Part shown: piece after piece, positions 26,697-34,901 of the stretch
Layout: each line of letters begins with the position of its first letter
How positions within the stretch are numbered: the first letter of the stretch is position 1
NCBI GenBank assembly: GCA_041905405.1
Contig: JAYRLC010000002.1
Location: 124,001-188,000 of the forward strand
Direction of reading: 5' to 3'
From: RAM1 sp041905405
GTDB taxonomy: Bacteria > Pseudomonadota > Gammaproteobacteria > Burkholderiales > Burkholderiaceae_C
DNA: 64,000 nt
Notes under the pieces: generated by a model
What the model was told of the DNA's origin: nothing
What the model saw: only the letters and a program-made list of their open reading frames with translations
The model's database searches: none
Program-made: the position numbers and the translations under genes

Positions 26697-27490
26697 ACGA
26701 TAGCGCCGCACGCCGGCCACCCACGCCCACCGACATCACGCTGCTTGCTCAGGCCCTGCACGACAACGGCGTCGAGTACGTTCTGATCGGTGGCGCCGCC
26801 ATGGCCCTGCACGGCTTTCCCCGCATGACGCGGGACATCGATCTGTTCCTGCCGGTGGACCCCGACAACAACGCGCGCCTGCGCCGGGCTCTTCAAGCGG
26901 TGCCCAACAGCGAGGCCGCGCTGGGCCGCCTGAATCCCGCGTTCATGGACCAGGGGTATTCGACCGCGTTCGAGGGGGATATCGCCATCGACCTGTTGTA
27001 CGTGGCCGCGGACAAAACCTTCGACGATGTACGCCCGCACATGCGGCGTATCGACCTGGACGGCGTTCCCATCTCCACACTGGATGTCGAGGGCATGCTG
27101 ATGTCCAAGAGGACCAAGCGGCCCAGCGACGTACCCGACCGTCTGAAGCTCGAACGGCTTAGAAATGCGCTGTTCGATGTGGAGCGGCAACGACGCATGG
27201 ACGCTCTGGACGGACTGCGCAACGATGGCTCGATGACGGTGCGCTACTTTGCGGGCGTGGTGCATAGCCGCCGCACCGGCAAGGAAACTGTTGCCGACTG
27301 GGTAGCGCTGGATGAGCACGTCCTTGCGGCGGGGCCATCGAACGCGGAGATCGACGTTCGCGATCTCGCCGAGGTGCTTTGTCGGCATAGCCCCGGCGCC
27401 GTCTATCCGCCCAGGCAGGCGGCCATCAGGGAACACGCCGCCACGCTCTCGCGCGGTGTTGACAGGCGGACTCGCCATGAGCCCGGCTGA
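26693..27490 (+). CDS. Nucleotidyltransferase-fold protein (AbiEii/MNT-like)
   Basis: A 265-residue protein with a minimal nucleotidyltransferase core: GGAAMALHG at about 33-41, the metal-binding pair D48-x-D50 (TRDIDLF) and a further D96/D100 strand (GDIAIDLLYV). The later K139-R-T-K (LMSKRTKRPSDVPDRLKLERL) resembles the C-terminal element of AbiEii- and MenT-type enzymes, which transfer nucleotides to tRNA or protein and act as toxins. The active-site residues look intact. With the HTH gene before it, overlapping by GTGA, it makes a plausible toxin-antitoxin or abortive-infection unit. A housekeeping role cannot be excluded. Confidence 0.72.
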   Translation: MNDSAARRPPTPTDITLLAQALHDNGVEYVLIGGAAMALHGFPRMTRDIDLFLPVDPDNNARLRRALQAVPNSEAALGRLNPAFMDQGYSTAFEGDIAIDLLYVAADKTFDDVRPHMRRIDLDGVPISTLDVEGMLMSKRTKRPSDVPDRLKLERLRNALFDVERQRRMDALDGLRNDGSMTVRYFAGVVHSRRTGKETVADWVALDEHVLAAGPSNAEIDVRDLAEVLCRHSPGAVYPPRQAAIREHAATLSRGVDRRTRHEPG

Positions 27491-27540
27491 TGCGCCGTTT
27501 GCCGACCGGCTCTGCCGCTGGCAGTTGGCGCTGTTCCGCC

Positions 27541-27687
27541 GACAAGTACCTGAAGATGACCGGCGTGTCCAAGGCCACCGCCACGCGCGACCTGTCGGCA
27601 CTGGTGGCCAGCGGGCTGCTGTGGACCACGGGCCAGGGCAAGGGCACGCGCTACTACGTCAACGTGCCGGGCTGGACGCACGGGGCA
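27541..27687 (+). pseudogene. Remnant of Fic-family protein C-terminus
   Basis: In one frame the sequence reads KYLKMTGVSKATATRDL followed by SALVASGLLWTTGQGKGTRY, the C-terminal winged helix that closes many Fic-domain proteins. No Fic motif (HPFxxGNGR) or start is present upstream; the frame is broken and the fragment abuts the antitoxin/toxin-like pair. It is best read as debris from a lost Fic gene. Confidence 0.65.
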
Positions 27688-28253
27688 TCCAGATCGATCG
27701 CGCCCGACAACGCGACACCGGGCGGCGGCTCGTAGTCGGCCACCACCACGGCGCGGCCGGCCTGCGCCGCACCGTTCAACCATTCGATCATCACGCGCAT
27801 CGACGCCTTGTCCACGGCGGCAAAGGGCTGGTCCAGCAGCGTGAGCGCGGCGCCCGAGGCGAAGGCCGCCGCCAGCCAGACCTTGCGCCGCGATCCGGTG
27901 GACAGCATGTCCAGGCGCTTGTCCAGGTGCGGCGACAGGTCCAGCGCGGGCAGCAACGCGTCGAGCATCGCGCGGTTGAACGCCGTGTGCGGCCCGGCCA
28001 TGCGATCGAAGCATTGGCGGGGCGTGAGCGCATCACCACCATCGTCACGTGGGTTGACCCAGAACACGGGAGCGTCGATCTGCACCGTGCCCGACAGCGG
28101 CCGCAGCTCGCCCGCCAGCAGGCGCAGCAGCGTGGTCTTGCCCGCCTGTTCGTCGCCGCCCAGCCAGGTCACGCCGGGCGGCAGCCTGAACGACAGGTTC
28201 TGGAACAGCGGCGGGCGGCCGGGCCAGGCAAAGCTGAGTTGGTGGACGTGCAT
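27654..28253 (-). CDS. ABC-type ATPase, probably clipped at its 3' end
   Basis: A 199-residue ATPase with a Walker A (GGDEQAGKTTLLRLL), a signature variant (LSTGSRRKVWLAAAF) and Walker B (ALTLLDQPFAAVD). These residues suit an ABC cassette of a small exporter or heme-exporter-like type; no permease is nearby. The last about 14 codons (DAPCVQPGTLT) read antisense across the Fic remnant, so the original C-terminus seems to have been cut off by a rearrangement near 27690-27700. The conserved core is nearly complete, so activity is possible, but its partner is missing. Confidence 0.7.
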   Translation of the reverse strand: MHVHQLSFAWPGRPPLFQNLSFRLPPGVTWLGGDEQAGKTTLLRLLAGELRPLSGTVQIDAPVFWVNPRDDGGDALTPRQCFDRMAGPHTAFNRAMLDALLPALDLSPHLDKRLDMLSTGSRRKVWLAAAFASGAALTLLDQPFAAVDKASMRVMIEWLNGAAQAGRAVVVADYEPPPGVALSGAIDLDAPCVQPGTLT

Positions 28254-28357
28254 GCAGAGGCTACCTTTGTCTCACGGTCCGTGTCGGAAACTTCCTGCAC
28301 CGGCGCGCGTCAGACCCGGAACAATACCCTGTTGCAATCCGAAGCGAGAACCCGAAC

Positions 28358-28648
28358 ATGAAATGCCCGACCTGTGATGGAGTGAACCTGGTGATGTCCG
28401 AGCGCAGCGGCATCGAGATCGACTACTGCCCGCAGTGCCGCGGCGTGTGGCTGGACCGCGGCGAGTTGGACAAGATCATTGAGCGTGCAGCTCCTGCGCC
28501 GCAGGCCGCGCAACAGGCGCCCCAACAGCCGCAGTATCAGCCGCCCCCGCAACACCACCCGTCCCAACAGCCGCGCTATGACGACCGCGGCTACTACCGC
28601 AAAAAGAAGCGCGAAGGCTTTCTGGGCGAACTGTTCGACTTCGATTGA
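28358..28648 (+). CDS. Small zinc-ribbon protein (zf-TFIIB family)
   Basis: A 96-residue protein with an N-terminal zinc ribbon of the zf-TFIIB type: C3-x-x-C6 and C24-x-x-C27 followed by RGVWLDRGELDKI, which is diagnostic for this family. A Gln/Pro/His-rich low-complexity linker (about 48-75) precedes a basic stretch and the end GFLGELFDFD. Such proteins are common in Proteobacteria; none has a firmly known role. It is transcribed alone and converges with the ArsR-type gene. Confidence 0.85.
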   Translation: MKCPTCDGVNLVMSERSGIEIDYCPQCRGVWLDRGELDKIIERAAPAPQAAQQAPQQPQYQPPPQHHPSQQPRYDDRGYYRKKKREGFLGELFDFD

Positions 28649-28662
28649 ACCGGGCGTAGCGC

Positions 28663-29379
28663 TCAGCCGTCCTGTATCAGCGCGTTCCAGCGCGCATGAC
28701 CCAGGCCATTGCGCAAGGCCGCCACACCTTTCGGCGTGAGCGTCAGCGCGCGTGAACCATTGCTGCGCAACAGCCAGCCGCTGTCAAGGCAATGGCCGCA
28801 CACCATCGCGCCGATGCGCCCCGCCACGTGCGGGCGGCGCTCGCTCCAGTCCAGACAGGGGCGGCAATGCGGGCGGCGGCCCGCGCCCTGCGCCAGCGCC
28901 GCAGCTTCGATGCCCAACGTCTTGAGCACGGCGCCGGCACGGTCCGTCACATGCCCGGCCTCGCCGTCGAAGGCGATCGCGCGCTCGTCCAGCAGGTGCT
29001 GCGTGATCGCCACGCCCAGCCGTCCCGCGATGTGGTCGTAGCAGGTGCGCGCCAGTCGCATGGCAGCGTCACGCGGGCCGGTCACGGTGCGCGGCACAGG
29101 CGCTTGCTGTGAAGCCAGCTGGATGATGCCCTCCAGCACGCGCGCCACCTCGGGCGACGCCAGGGCATGGTAGCGGTGGCGGCCCTGGCGCTCCACACGC
29201 AGCAACCCTGCATCGACCATCAGCGCCAGGTGCCGGCTGGCCGTGGCCGCGCCAATGTTGCCGGCGCCGGCCAGCTCGTTCGCCGTGAGCGCGCGGCCGT
29301 CCATCAGCGCCAGCAGCATGGCGGTGCGCGCGGGCTCGCCGACAAGGGCGGCGATATGGGCGATCTGGTTGGTGTTCAT
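28663..29379 (-). CDS. ArsR-type winged-helix regulator with Cys-rich C-terminus
   Basis: A 238-residue regulator. The first 80 residues are an ArsR-like winged helix (LVGEPARTAMLLALMDGRALTANELA... ATASRHLALMVDAGLLRV). A middle helical part and a C-terminal region with HCRPC and CGHC pairs (CLDWSERRPHVAGRIG between them) follow, a layout that may bind metal. The ATG at 29379 starts right at the HTH domain; open frame upstream is read through from the intergenic region. It is divergent from the NIPSNAP gene, and the 24-bp palindrome between them (29410-29433) is a likely operator. Confidence 0.85.
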   Translation of the reverse strand: MNTNQIAHIAALVGEPARTAMLLALMDGRALTANELAGAGNIGAATASRHLALMVDAGLLRVERQGRHRYHALASPEVARVLEGIIQLASQQAPVPRTVTGPRDAAMRLARTCYDHIAGRLGVAITQHLLDERAIAFDGEAGHVTDRAGAVLKTLGIEAAALAQGAGRRPHCRPCLDWSERRPHVAGRIGAMVCGHCLDSGWLLRSNGSRALTLTPKGVAALRNGLGHARWNALIQDG

Positions 29380-29409
29380 GAAGTCAGCGTAGGGCGCGGC
29401 AGGCCGTTC

Positions 29410-29433
29410 ATGCTTCGCTGCGCAGCGAAGCAT
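29410..29433. promoter_or_regulatory. Perfect 24-bp palindrome, candidate operator
   Basis: ATGCTTCGCTGC is followed directly by its exact reverse complement. It lies 31 bp from the ArsR-type start and 64 bp from the NIPSNAP start, centred in the divergent intergenic region, so both promoters could be controlled by a dimeric regulator bound here. The alternative is a transcribed hairpin. Confidence 0.55.
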
Positions 29434-29496
29434 TCTGGCACCGCGGCGGCGCAAGATGGCGGCATCGCCAGCACTGTCCACATCACAGGAGAACCC

Positions 29497-29841
29497 ATGC
29501 CCCTCACCTGCTTCATCCGCTACCAGATCGACCCGTTCCAGCGCGACGCCTTCAAGGCGTATGCGCAGAACTGGGGCCGCATCATCCCGCGCTGCGGCGG
29601 CCACCTGATCGGCTACTTTTTGCCGAACGAAGGCACCAACGACGTCGCCTGGGGCCTGATCGGCTTCGACAGCCTGGCCGCGTACGAGGCCTACCGCGCG
29701 CGGCTGAGGGCCGATGCCGAAGGCCGCGACAACTTCGAGATGGCGCAGCGCCTGCGCTTCATCCTGCGCGAGGAACGCACGTTCTGCGAGGCGGTGGACG
29801 GCGCGCCGATAGAGCGGCCATCTCTGCCCGCCGCCGCATGA
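29497..29841 (+). CDS. NIPSNAP-family protein
   Basis: A 114-residue ferredoxin-like-fold (dimeric alpha/beta barrel) protein of the NIPSNAP family: CFIRYQIDPFQRDAFKAYAQ, GHLIGYFLPNEGTNDVAWGLI and FDSLAAYEAYRARLRAD are typical. Members often sit with monooxygenase or catabolic genes, but biochemical roles are unclear. The ATG at 29497 has AGGAG 7 bp upstream; upstream open frame is non-coding. It is probably controlled by the divergently encoded ArsR-type protein. Confidence 0.85.
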   Translation: MPLTCFIRYQIDPFQRDAFKAYAQNWGRIIPRCGGHLIGYFLPNEGTNDVAWGLIGFDSLAAYEAYRARLRADAEGRDNFEMAQRLRFILREERTFCEAVDGAPIERPSLPAAA

Positions 29842-29875
29842 TCCCAGTCATGCAGGACTCGCGCGCGGCACGCGG

Positions 29876-30766
29876 CTAATGCCGTGACAGCAGCGCCTGG
29901 CGCAGCAGCCGCGCCGCGCGGTCGCGGATGTGCCCCGGCAGGCTGCGCGGCGGCGGGCGCTTGCGATTGCGCGCCTGCGTGCAGGCCGAAAGAAAGTCCA
30001 TGAGGATGGGCGTGTCGTCCAGCGTGCTGCCGCCCACCTTGTGAAACTCGGGGTGCCACTGCGTGGCGGCGATGTAGCCGCCCAAATAACCGCGTTGGCC
30101 GGTGGCCGTGCGGCGGATCGCCTCGGGAATGCGGTCGGGTGCGCTCCAGGCCTCGACCACAAAGCCCGGCGCCAGGTCCTTCACGGCCTGGTGGTGGATG
30201 CTGTTGACGCGCGCCCGCAGCACGCCCGGATACAGCCCGGCCAGGCGGGATGTTTCCACCAGGTCAATCTCATGAAAATTCTGGTCGTAGGCCACCGCGT
30301 CGCGGTGGCGCAATGTCTCAGGGTGCTCGTGCTGCGTCTCGATGTCCTGGTACAGCGTGCCGCCGAACGCAACGTTGATCAACTGCAGGCCGCGGCATAC
30401 GCCAAAGATGGGCTTGCCCGCCTGCTCGAACGCTTCGACCAGCGCCAGGTCGTACAGGTCGCGCACGCGGTCGCCGATCCAGGCCTCCTTCAGCGGTTCT
30501 TCGCCGTAGCTGCCGGGCCACACGTCGGCGCCGCCATGCATCACCACACCGTCCAGCCACTCGGCATAGTGCGACAGCTTGACGTCGCCGCGCGCGGTCT
30601 CGCCCGTGGGGCAGGGCACCATGACCACCATGGCGCCAGCCGACATGAGCCAATGCGCGATGGACTGCTCCACGTATTGCAGAGTCTTGTTGGTGAACAG
30701 CGAGCGCGTGGGGTCGGCGTGCGAGAAGCACGCCGACAGGCCGATCTTGAGGCGGTTGTCGGGCAT
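29876..30766 (-). CDS. Gamma-glutamyl hydrolase, PuuD-like (class I GATase)
   Basis: A 296-residue class I glutamine-amidotransferase-fold peptidase C26. The nucleophile is C124 (FGVCRGLQLINV) and the histidine-acid dyad lies in ATQWHPEFH. PuuD-type enzymes hydrolyse gamma-glutamyl amides such as gamma-glutamyl-GABA, releasing glutamate. A paralogue is encoded at 32879-33664, and both lie near a glutamine-synthetase-like ligase gene, as in gamma-glutamylation pathways. Beyond the fold it has a basic tail of about 35 residues (ARNRKRPPPRSLPGH...). The ATG at 30766 (DNRLKIGLSACF) is favoured over an upstream ATG with an Arg-rich lead. Confidence 0.87.
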   Translation of the reverse strand: MPDNRLKIGLSACFSHADPTRSLFTNKTLQYVEQSIAHWLMSAGAMVVMVPCPTGETARGDVKLSHYAEWLDGVVMHGGADVWPGSYGEEPLKEAWIGDRVRDLYDLALVEAFEQAGKPIFGVCRGLQLINVAFGGTLYQDIETQHEHPETLRHRDAVAYDQNFHEIDLVETSRLAGLYPGVLRARVNSIHHQAVKDLAPGFVVEAWSAPDRIPEAIRRTATGQRGYLGGYIAATQWHPEFHKVGGSTLDDTPILMDFLSACTQARNRKRPPPRSLPGHIRDRAARLLRQALLSRH

Positions 30767-30843
30767 GTTCGAACCATTGTCCCGCTGCCTATGACGCCGG
30801 CTTGTCGGACAGCGCCGCAAGCTGCGCTACCGGAGCAGCGCCG

Positions 30844-31512
30844 TCAACGCTCCAGCCGGATCATTTCCCACCCCCGCTCGCGTGCCTGCTGCGCCAGCTT
30901 GGGGTCCGGGTCCACCGCCACCGGGTGCCGCATGGCAGACAGCAGCGGCAGGTCGTTGATGCTGTCGCTGTAGCCGGTGCATTCGAACTCATCGAGCGCG
31001 TGACCGCGCGCGCGCAGCCAGTCGTGCAGGCGCGCGACCTTGCCTTCGCGCATGTTCAGCGTGCCCTGGGTGCGGCCGGTGAAGGTGCCGTCGCTGCCCA
31101 CTTCGCAGTCGGTGGCGATCAGGTGTTCGATGCCCAGGTACAGCGCCGTGAGTTCGGTGATGAAGCGGTTGGTCGCCGTGGTCAGCACGACCAGGTCGCC
31201 GGCGTCGATGTGCTTGTCTACCAGCGCCTGGGCCGATGCAGGGATGCGCGGCACCACCTGCGCCGACAGGAAGGTCTGGCGCAGCGGCTCCCATTGCGCG
31301 GCCGTACGGCCCGCCAGCGTGCCGACGTAGAAGTCCGCGAACTCCTGCACGCCGACTGTGCCTGCACGGTAGCGCGCGTCCATGTCGGCGTTGCGCGCGG
31401 CGAACTCGGCACGGTCCAGCACGCCCTGGTCCATGAGGAAGTCGCACCACAGCACGTCACTGTCGCCCGACAGCAGCGTGTGGTCCAGATCGAACAACGT
31501 CAGTTTTTTCAC
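30844..31512 (-). CDS. HAD-IB family phosphatase (SerB-like)
   Basis: A 222-residue haloacid-dehalogenase hydrolase of subfamily IB. Motif I is FDLDHTLL near the start, motif II LVVLTTATN and motif IV GYSDSINDLPLL. Such enzymes dephosphorylate phosphoserine and related small phosphates. It starts with GTG at 31512, overlapping the aldehyde dehydrogenase stop (GTGA), which shows co-expression with the gamma-glutamyl block. A phosphorylated amino alcohol or phosphoserine-like intermediate is possible but not shown. Confidence 0.85.
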   Translation of the reverse strand: MKKLTLFDLDHTLLSGDSDVLWCDFLMDQGVLDRAEFAARNADMDARYRAGTVGVQEFADFYVGTLAGRTAAQWEPLRQTFLSAQVVPRIPASAQALVDKHIDAGDLVVLTTATNRFITELTALYLGIEHLIATDCEVGSDGTFTGRTQGTLNMREGKVARLHDWLRARGHALDEFECTGYSDSINDLPLLSAMRHPVAVDPDPKLAQQARERGWEMIRLER

Positions 31513-32882
31513 GCTTGCCGGAGATGCCAGGCCTTGGGCCGCGTGAACGTGTCGATGCCATAGGTGGACAGCGTCAGCCCCACGCCGCTGTCGCCCACGC
31601 CGCTCCAGGGCAGGCGCGGACTCACGCGGTCGCAGCAGTTCCAATACACGCTGCCGGCGTTGACCTGCTCCAGCAGCGCCTGCGCGCGCGACTCGTCCCG
31701 CGTGTACACGCCGGCCGTCAGGCCATAGTGCGTGTCGTTCATGAGCTTGACGGCCTCGGCGTCGCCCGACACCTTCTGGATGCCGATGATGGGGCCGAAG
31801 CTTTCTTCCTTCATCAGCTCCATGTCATGGTTCACACCGCTGAACACCGTGGCGTCGAACCAGTTGCCGGGGCCCGCGCCGCGCGCACCGCCCACCAGCA
31901 GTTGCGCGCCCTTGGCCTTGGCATCGGCCACCTGCGCGTCCAGCACGTCCAGCTGCGGGGCGCGCGTGATCGCGCCGATGTAGGTGCCGTCGCTCATCGG
32001 GTCGCCGGCCTTGAAGCCCTTGACCGTCTCGACGAAGTGCTTCACGAAGTCGTCGTGGATTTTCTCGTGCACATAGATGCGCTCCACGCTGCAGCAGCTC
32101 TGGCCCGTGTTGTACATGGCGCCGTCGGCCAGCGATTCGGCCGCGGTTTTCGGGTCGGCGTCGTCGGCCACGTAGGTCGGGTCCTTGCCGCCCAGCTCCA
32201 GCTGCAGCTTGATGAACCGGCCGCCCACGGCCTGCGCGATCTTGCGGCCCGTGGCCACCGAGCCGGTGAAGAACACACCGTCGATCTTCTGTGCCAGCAG
32301 CGCCGTGCCGACTTCGCCCGTGCCGATCAGGCAGGCCATGACATCGCGCGGCACGCCGGCCTCGTGCAGCAGGCGGGCGATTTCCAGGCCGGTCATGGCC
32401 GCGTATTCCGACGGCTTGTACAGCACGGCGTTGCCCGTGAGCAGCGCGGGGACGATGACGTTGCAGCCCACGAACCACGGGTAGTTCCAGGCCGAGATGT
32501 TGGCCACCACGCCCAGCGGCGTGTGCTGGATCTGCTCGGTCATGCCGCCTTCGTCGTAGACCGTCTCGGTCGCCACCGACAGCTCGATTTCTTCCAGGAA
32601 GAAGTCGATGCGGCCCAGCAGCCCGTTCAATTCGTTGCGCGACATCTTGATGGGCTTGCCGGTCTCGCGCGTCATGACGGTGGCGAGTTGTTCCAGGTCG
32701 CGCACGATGCCAGCGCGGAATTTCGTGATGCAGGCCTTGCGTGTATCCAGCGGCGTCGCGGCCCAGGCGGGCTGCGCGGCGCGGGCTGCGGCGGCCTTGG
32801 CCGCGACGGACGCGGCGTCGTCGGCGGGCAGGTCGGTGATCTTGTCGCCGGTGGCGGGGTTGGTAACGGTCAGTTGGGTCAT
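31509..32882 (-). CDS. NAD(P)-dependent aldehyde dehydrogenase
   Basis: A 457-residue aldehyde dehydrogenase. The catalytic cysteine lies in NTGQSCCSVERI and the general base glutamate in LQLELGGKDPTYV; the nucleotide-binding FTGSVATGRKIAQ is also clear. Its position between HAD phosphatase and gamma-glutamyl hydrolase genes, with 4-bp overlaps on both sides, parallels PuuC, which oxidises a gamma-glutamylated aminoaldehyde. An inferred substrate here is such an aldehyde from an amino alcohol. Start ATG 32882 overlaps the preceding stop; the upstream open frame is inside the preceding gene. Confidence 0.9.
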   Translation of the reverse strand: MTQLTVTNPATGDKITDLPADDAASVAAKAAAARAAQPAWAATPLDTRKACITKFRAGIVRDLEQLATVMTRETGKPIKMSRNELNGLLGRIDFFLEEIELSVATETVYDEGGMTEQIQHTPLGVVANISAWNYPWFVGCNVIVPALLTGNAVLYKPSEYAAMTGLEIARLLHEAGVPRDVMACLIGTGEVGTALLAQKIDGVFFTGSVATGRKIAQAVGGRFIKLQLELGGKDPTYVADDADPKTAAESLADGAMYNTGQSCCSVERIYVHEKIHDDFVKHFVETVKGFKAGDPMSDGTYIGAITRAPQLDVLDAQVADAKAKGAQLLVGGARGAGPGNWFDATVFSGVNHDMELMKEESFGPIIGIQKVSGDAEAVKLMNDTHYGLTAGVYTRDESRAQALLEQVNAGSVYWNCCDRVSPRLPWSGVGDSGVGLTLSTYGIDTFTRPKAWHLRQA

Positions 32883-33664
32883 GGTTGTTTCTTTGTATCG
32901 CGTGCGGCCTGCGCGGCCTCCAGAAAGTCTTTGAGCAGCGGCGAGTCGTCCACCACGCCCAGCCCGGCGCGGTGGAACTCGGGGTGCCATTGCACGGCGT
33001 GGATCCATGCATCGCCGGTACTGCGGATGGCCTCGATCACGCCGTCGTCCGGAGACGTCGCCTCGACGGTGAAGCCGGGCGCCAGGTCCTTGATGCCCTG
33101 GTGGTGCACGCTGTTGATGGTGTGGTTGCCCGCCCCACCCAGCAGGTCGGCCAGCCGCGTGCCGGGCAGGATGCTCACGTCGTGGAAGTTCAGGTCGTAC
33201 ACGTCGGCGTCGCGGTGCGTGCGCGAGCCGGGCTTTTGCGTGGCGATGTCCTGGTACAGCGTGCCGCCGTGCGCCACGTTGATCAGCTGCAGCCCGCGGC
33301 AGATGCCGAACACCGGCTTGCCCGCCGCGCTGAACGCGCGCACCAGCGCCATCTCATACTCATCGCGCACGCGGTCGCCAGTCCATTCGGGGCGCAGCGG
33401 CTCTTCGCCATAGCTGCCGGGCCAGACGTCGGCCCCGCCGTGCATGACGATGCCGTCCAGCGCCTGCGCATAGTCGGCCACGGCCACGTCGCCGCGGAAC
33501 GTGTCGCCGCTGGGCGCGGGCACCATGAACGGCAGCGCGCCCAGCGACATGACCCAGTGCGCGGTGGACTGTTCGATGAACTGCAGCGTCTTGCTGGCCG
33601 CGACCTTGCGCCCCGGGTCGGGGTGGAAGAAGCAGGCGCTGATGCCGATCTTCAGGCGGTCCAT
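32879..33664 (-). CDS. Gamma-glutamyl hydrolase, PuuD-like (second copy)
   Basis: A 261-residue class I GATase-fold hydrolase with C122 (FGICRGLQLINV) and WHPEFH near the end. It is a paralogue of the protein encoded at 29876-30766 (shared ADVWPGSYGEEPL, INVAxGGTLYQDI) but lacks that protein's basic tail. It would release glutamate from a gamma-glutamyl amide after oxidation of the amine part. The gene is 7 bp downstream of the alcohol dehydrogenase gene and overlaps the aldehyde dehydrogenase gene by ATGA, so all three form one transcript. Confidence 0.88.
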   Translation of the reverse strand: MDRLKIGISACFFHPDPGRKVAASKTLQFIEQSTAHWVMSLGALPFMVPAPSGDTFRGDVAVADYAQALDGIVMHGGADVWPGSYGEEPLRPEWTGDRVRDEYEMALVRAFSAAGKPVFGICRGLQLINVAHGGTLYQDIATQKPGSRTHRDADVYDLNFHDVSILPGTRLADLLGGAGNHTINSVHHQGIKDLAPGFTVEATSPDDGVIEAIRSTGDAWIHAVQWHPEFHRAGLGVVDDSPLLKDFLEAAQAARDTKKQP

Positions 33665-33671
33665 GGAAGCC

Positions 33672-34805
33672 TTACAGCGCCGCCTCGAACAGCTGCTTGA
33701 AGTCCGCCGGTGTGCAGGGCCGCGGATTGGTCTGGTGGCAGATGTCGGCCGTGGCGATCTCGACCAGGCGCGGGATGTGTTCGGCCTTCACGCCATGGTC
33801 CGCCAGCCGGCCCGCGATGCCCACGTCTTTCTTCAGTTGCTGCAGCCACGGCACGAACGCCTTGCCGCCGCCAGCGACCTTGCACACGTGCGCCAGTTCG
33901 TCGAATTTGGCCGGCGCCGATTCGTAGTTCCACGCCAGCACCGTGTCGATCATCAGCGCGTTGGCCAGGCCGTGGTGCAGGTCGCACACCGCGCCCAGCG
34001 CGTGCGCGCACGAGTGCACGGCACCCAGGTCTTTCTGGAACGCGATCGCGCCCATCATCGACGACATCATCATGTCGCTGCGCGCCTGCAGGTTTCCGGG
34101 GTCCTTCACGGCCTTCAGCAAGGCAGCTGCCGCAATGCGCGTGCCCTCCAGCGCAATGCCGTCGCACAACGGGTGGTAGGCCGGCGACAGGTAGCTTTCG
34201 ATGTTATGCGTGAGCGCGTCCATGCCCGTGGCCGCCGTCACGTGCGGCGGCAGGCCCAGCGTGAGCTCGGGGTCGGCGAACACGCATCTGGCCAGGATCT
34301 TCGGGCTGAACACCACGCGCTTGAGGTGCGTGTCGTTCTCGCTCACGACCGACGAGCGGCCCACTTCCGAGCCTGTGCCCGATGTCGTGGGCAGCGCCAC
34401 AAAGTACGGCAGCGGCTTGTCGATCGCGCGCACCTGCGGGTGGTCCCACACGTATTCCAGGATGTCGCCGTCGTGCGTGGCCGCAATGCCCACCACCTTG
34501 GCCACGTCCAGTGCCGCACCGCCGCCAAAGCCGATCACGCAGTCGGCCTGGTGCGCCTTGTACGCGGCAGCGCCGTCCATGACCTGGCTGCAGGTCGGGT
34601 TGCCGAATACGCCGCCGAACACCGCGACGTCCAGCCCGCTCAGGTGCGTCTTGAACTCTTGCAACACCGGAAGTGCCGCCAGCGCCTTGTCGGTCACGAT
34701 CAACGGGCGCTTCAGGCCCTGCTCTTTCAGGTGATCGGCCACGAGCTTGCGCGCGCCGGCGCCGAATTTGATCGCAGTGGGGAAGGAGAAGCCTGTGATG
34801 GTCAT
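33672..34805 (-). CDS. Iron-containing alcohol dehydrogenase
   Basis: A 377-residue group III dehydrogenase. The nucleotide site is GFGGGAALDVAKV, the GTGSEVGRSSV segment follows, and metal ligands are expected in GMDALTHNIESY, HSCAHALGAVCDLHHG and the nearby H residues. These enzymes oxidise alcohols or reduce aldehydes with NAD. Its place upstream of a PuuD-like hydrolase and an aldehyde dehydrogenase suggests the first oxidation of a gamma-glutamylated amino alcohol. The gap to the glutamine-synthetase-like gene (372 bp) is filled by repeat copy B. Confidence 0.9.
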   Translation of the reverse strand: MTITGFSFPTAIKFGAGARKLVADHLKEQGLKRPLIVTDKALAALPVLQEFKTHLSGLDVAVFGGVFGNPTCSQVMDGAAAYKAHQADCVIGFGGGAALDVAKVVGIAATHDGDILEYVWDHPQVRAIDKPLPYFVALPTTSGTGSEVGRSSVVSENDTHLKRVVFSPKILARCVFADPELTLGLPPHVTAATGMDALTHNIESYLSPAYHPLCDGIALEGTRIAAAALLKAVKDPGNLQARSDMMMSSMMGAIAFQKDLGAVHSCAHALGAVCDLHHGLANALMIDTVLAWNYESAPAKFDELAHVCKVAGGGKAFVPWLQQLKKDVGIAGRLADHGVKAEHIPRLVEIATADICHQTNPRPCTPADFKQLFEAAL

Positions 34806-34901
34806 GGTGGAGTTTCGTGGTTTTCGTTGCGTTGTTGTTCTTGGCTAGACCTCGCGGCAAAGCCTGTCTGCCGGGCACGCCACCAGTGGAGTAGCACTAC
34901 C

